This document shows positions 13,718 through 13,852 of a stretch of 13,852 nucleotides of DNA, piece by piece. Origin of the DNA: an uncultured Campylobacter sp. (GTDB lineage: Bacteria > Campylobacterota > Campylobacteria > Campylobacterales > Campylobacteraceae); contig NZ_CALIJF010000057.1 of NCBI RefSeq assembly GCF_938018035.1, forward strand, positions 1 through 13,852, in the 5' to 3' direction. The first letter of the stretch is position 1. Every line of letters begins with the position of its first letter. Made by a program: the position numbers and the translations under genes. Under the pieces are notes generated by a model. The model did no database searches. It had not been told where the DNA came from and worked only from the letters and a program-made list of their open reading frames with translations.

Positions 13718-13852
13718 GGTTTTTTCTGCAATGAATTTCAGATATAAAATAGTAATTTTATAAATTTTAAATTTAGTGGCTTAAATTTTATCAGGATAGC
13801 GAGTTTTTGATAAATTTTAATATAGATTTTCATTTAATTAAATTAATATATT
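13718..13852. other. AT-rich region upstream of the nap promoter
   Basis: These 135 bases are strongly AT-rich, with four AAATTT words, and have stops in all frames at short intervals. I see no gene. It is probably upstream regulatory or curved DNA for the nap operon or the next gene beyond the window. Confidence 0.4.

Noticed and set aside
1..13852. Search for mobile elements, CRISPR arrays, tRNAs, defence or toxin genes
   Set aside because: No regularly spaced repeats with unique spacers, no transposase or integrase motifs, no cloverleaf apart from the tRNA-like part of tmRNA, and no defence-type domains were seen.

Overview
The window is chromosomal DNA from a Campylobacterota species, most likely a Campylobacter. 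Three things point there. The tmRNA encodes the tag ANNVKFAPAYAKAA, which I recall as the C. jejuni tag. The nitrate reductase operon has the epsilonproteobacterial order napA-G-H-B-L-D, without napC or napF. RuvB sits beside an AI-2E-family permease, as I recall for C. jejuni. The genes are clearly richer in G+C than C. jejuni, so an oral, higher-GC species such as C. gracilis is a reasonable guess, but this is inference.

Layout. Bases 1-148 hold the 5' end of an unrecognised minus-strand gene. A complete ssrA (tmRNA) lies on the minus strand at 384-745. It is divergent from panB (844-1641), and the 98-bp gap holds promoters for both. Four plus-strand genes follow, separated by unusually long spacers: panB (pantothenate and CoA synthesis), an unrecognised membrane-anchored protein with a TTG start (2071-2748), ruvB (Holliday-junction motor, 3414-4430) and an AI-2E-family permease with a long low-complexity N-terminus (4772-6310). 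The spacers of 429, 665, 341 and 890 bp contain palindromes and short repeats but no convincing genes.

The right half is the complete periplasmic nitrate reductase operon, read leftwards from 13632 to 7201. NapA is the catalytic Mo-bisMGD/[4Fe-4S] subunit and NapB the dihaem partner. NapG and NapH are Fe-S proteins that carry electrons from menaquinol in place of NapC. NapL is a periplasmic propeller-like accessory protein and NapD the chaperone for the NapA Tat signal. The junctions are tight: ATGA overlaps at G/H, H/B and L/D, and gaps of 3 and 9 nt elsewhere. Upstream of napA is an extended -10 element with a near-perfect CRP/FNR-type palindrome centred about 41 bp before the expected start of transcription, which suggests class II activation.

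I see no phage, transposon, CRISPR or defence system. The less ordinary features are the low-complexity in-frame insert in NapL, built on a phased GAATTY DNA repeat that resembles part of a spacer; the low-complexity N-terminus of the permease; and a strong excess of the palindrome AAATTT (about 80 by eye where about 5 would be expected).
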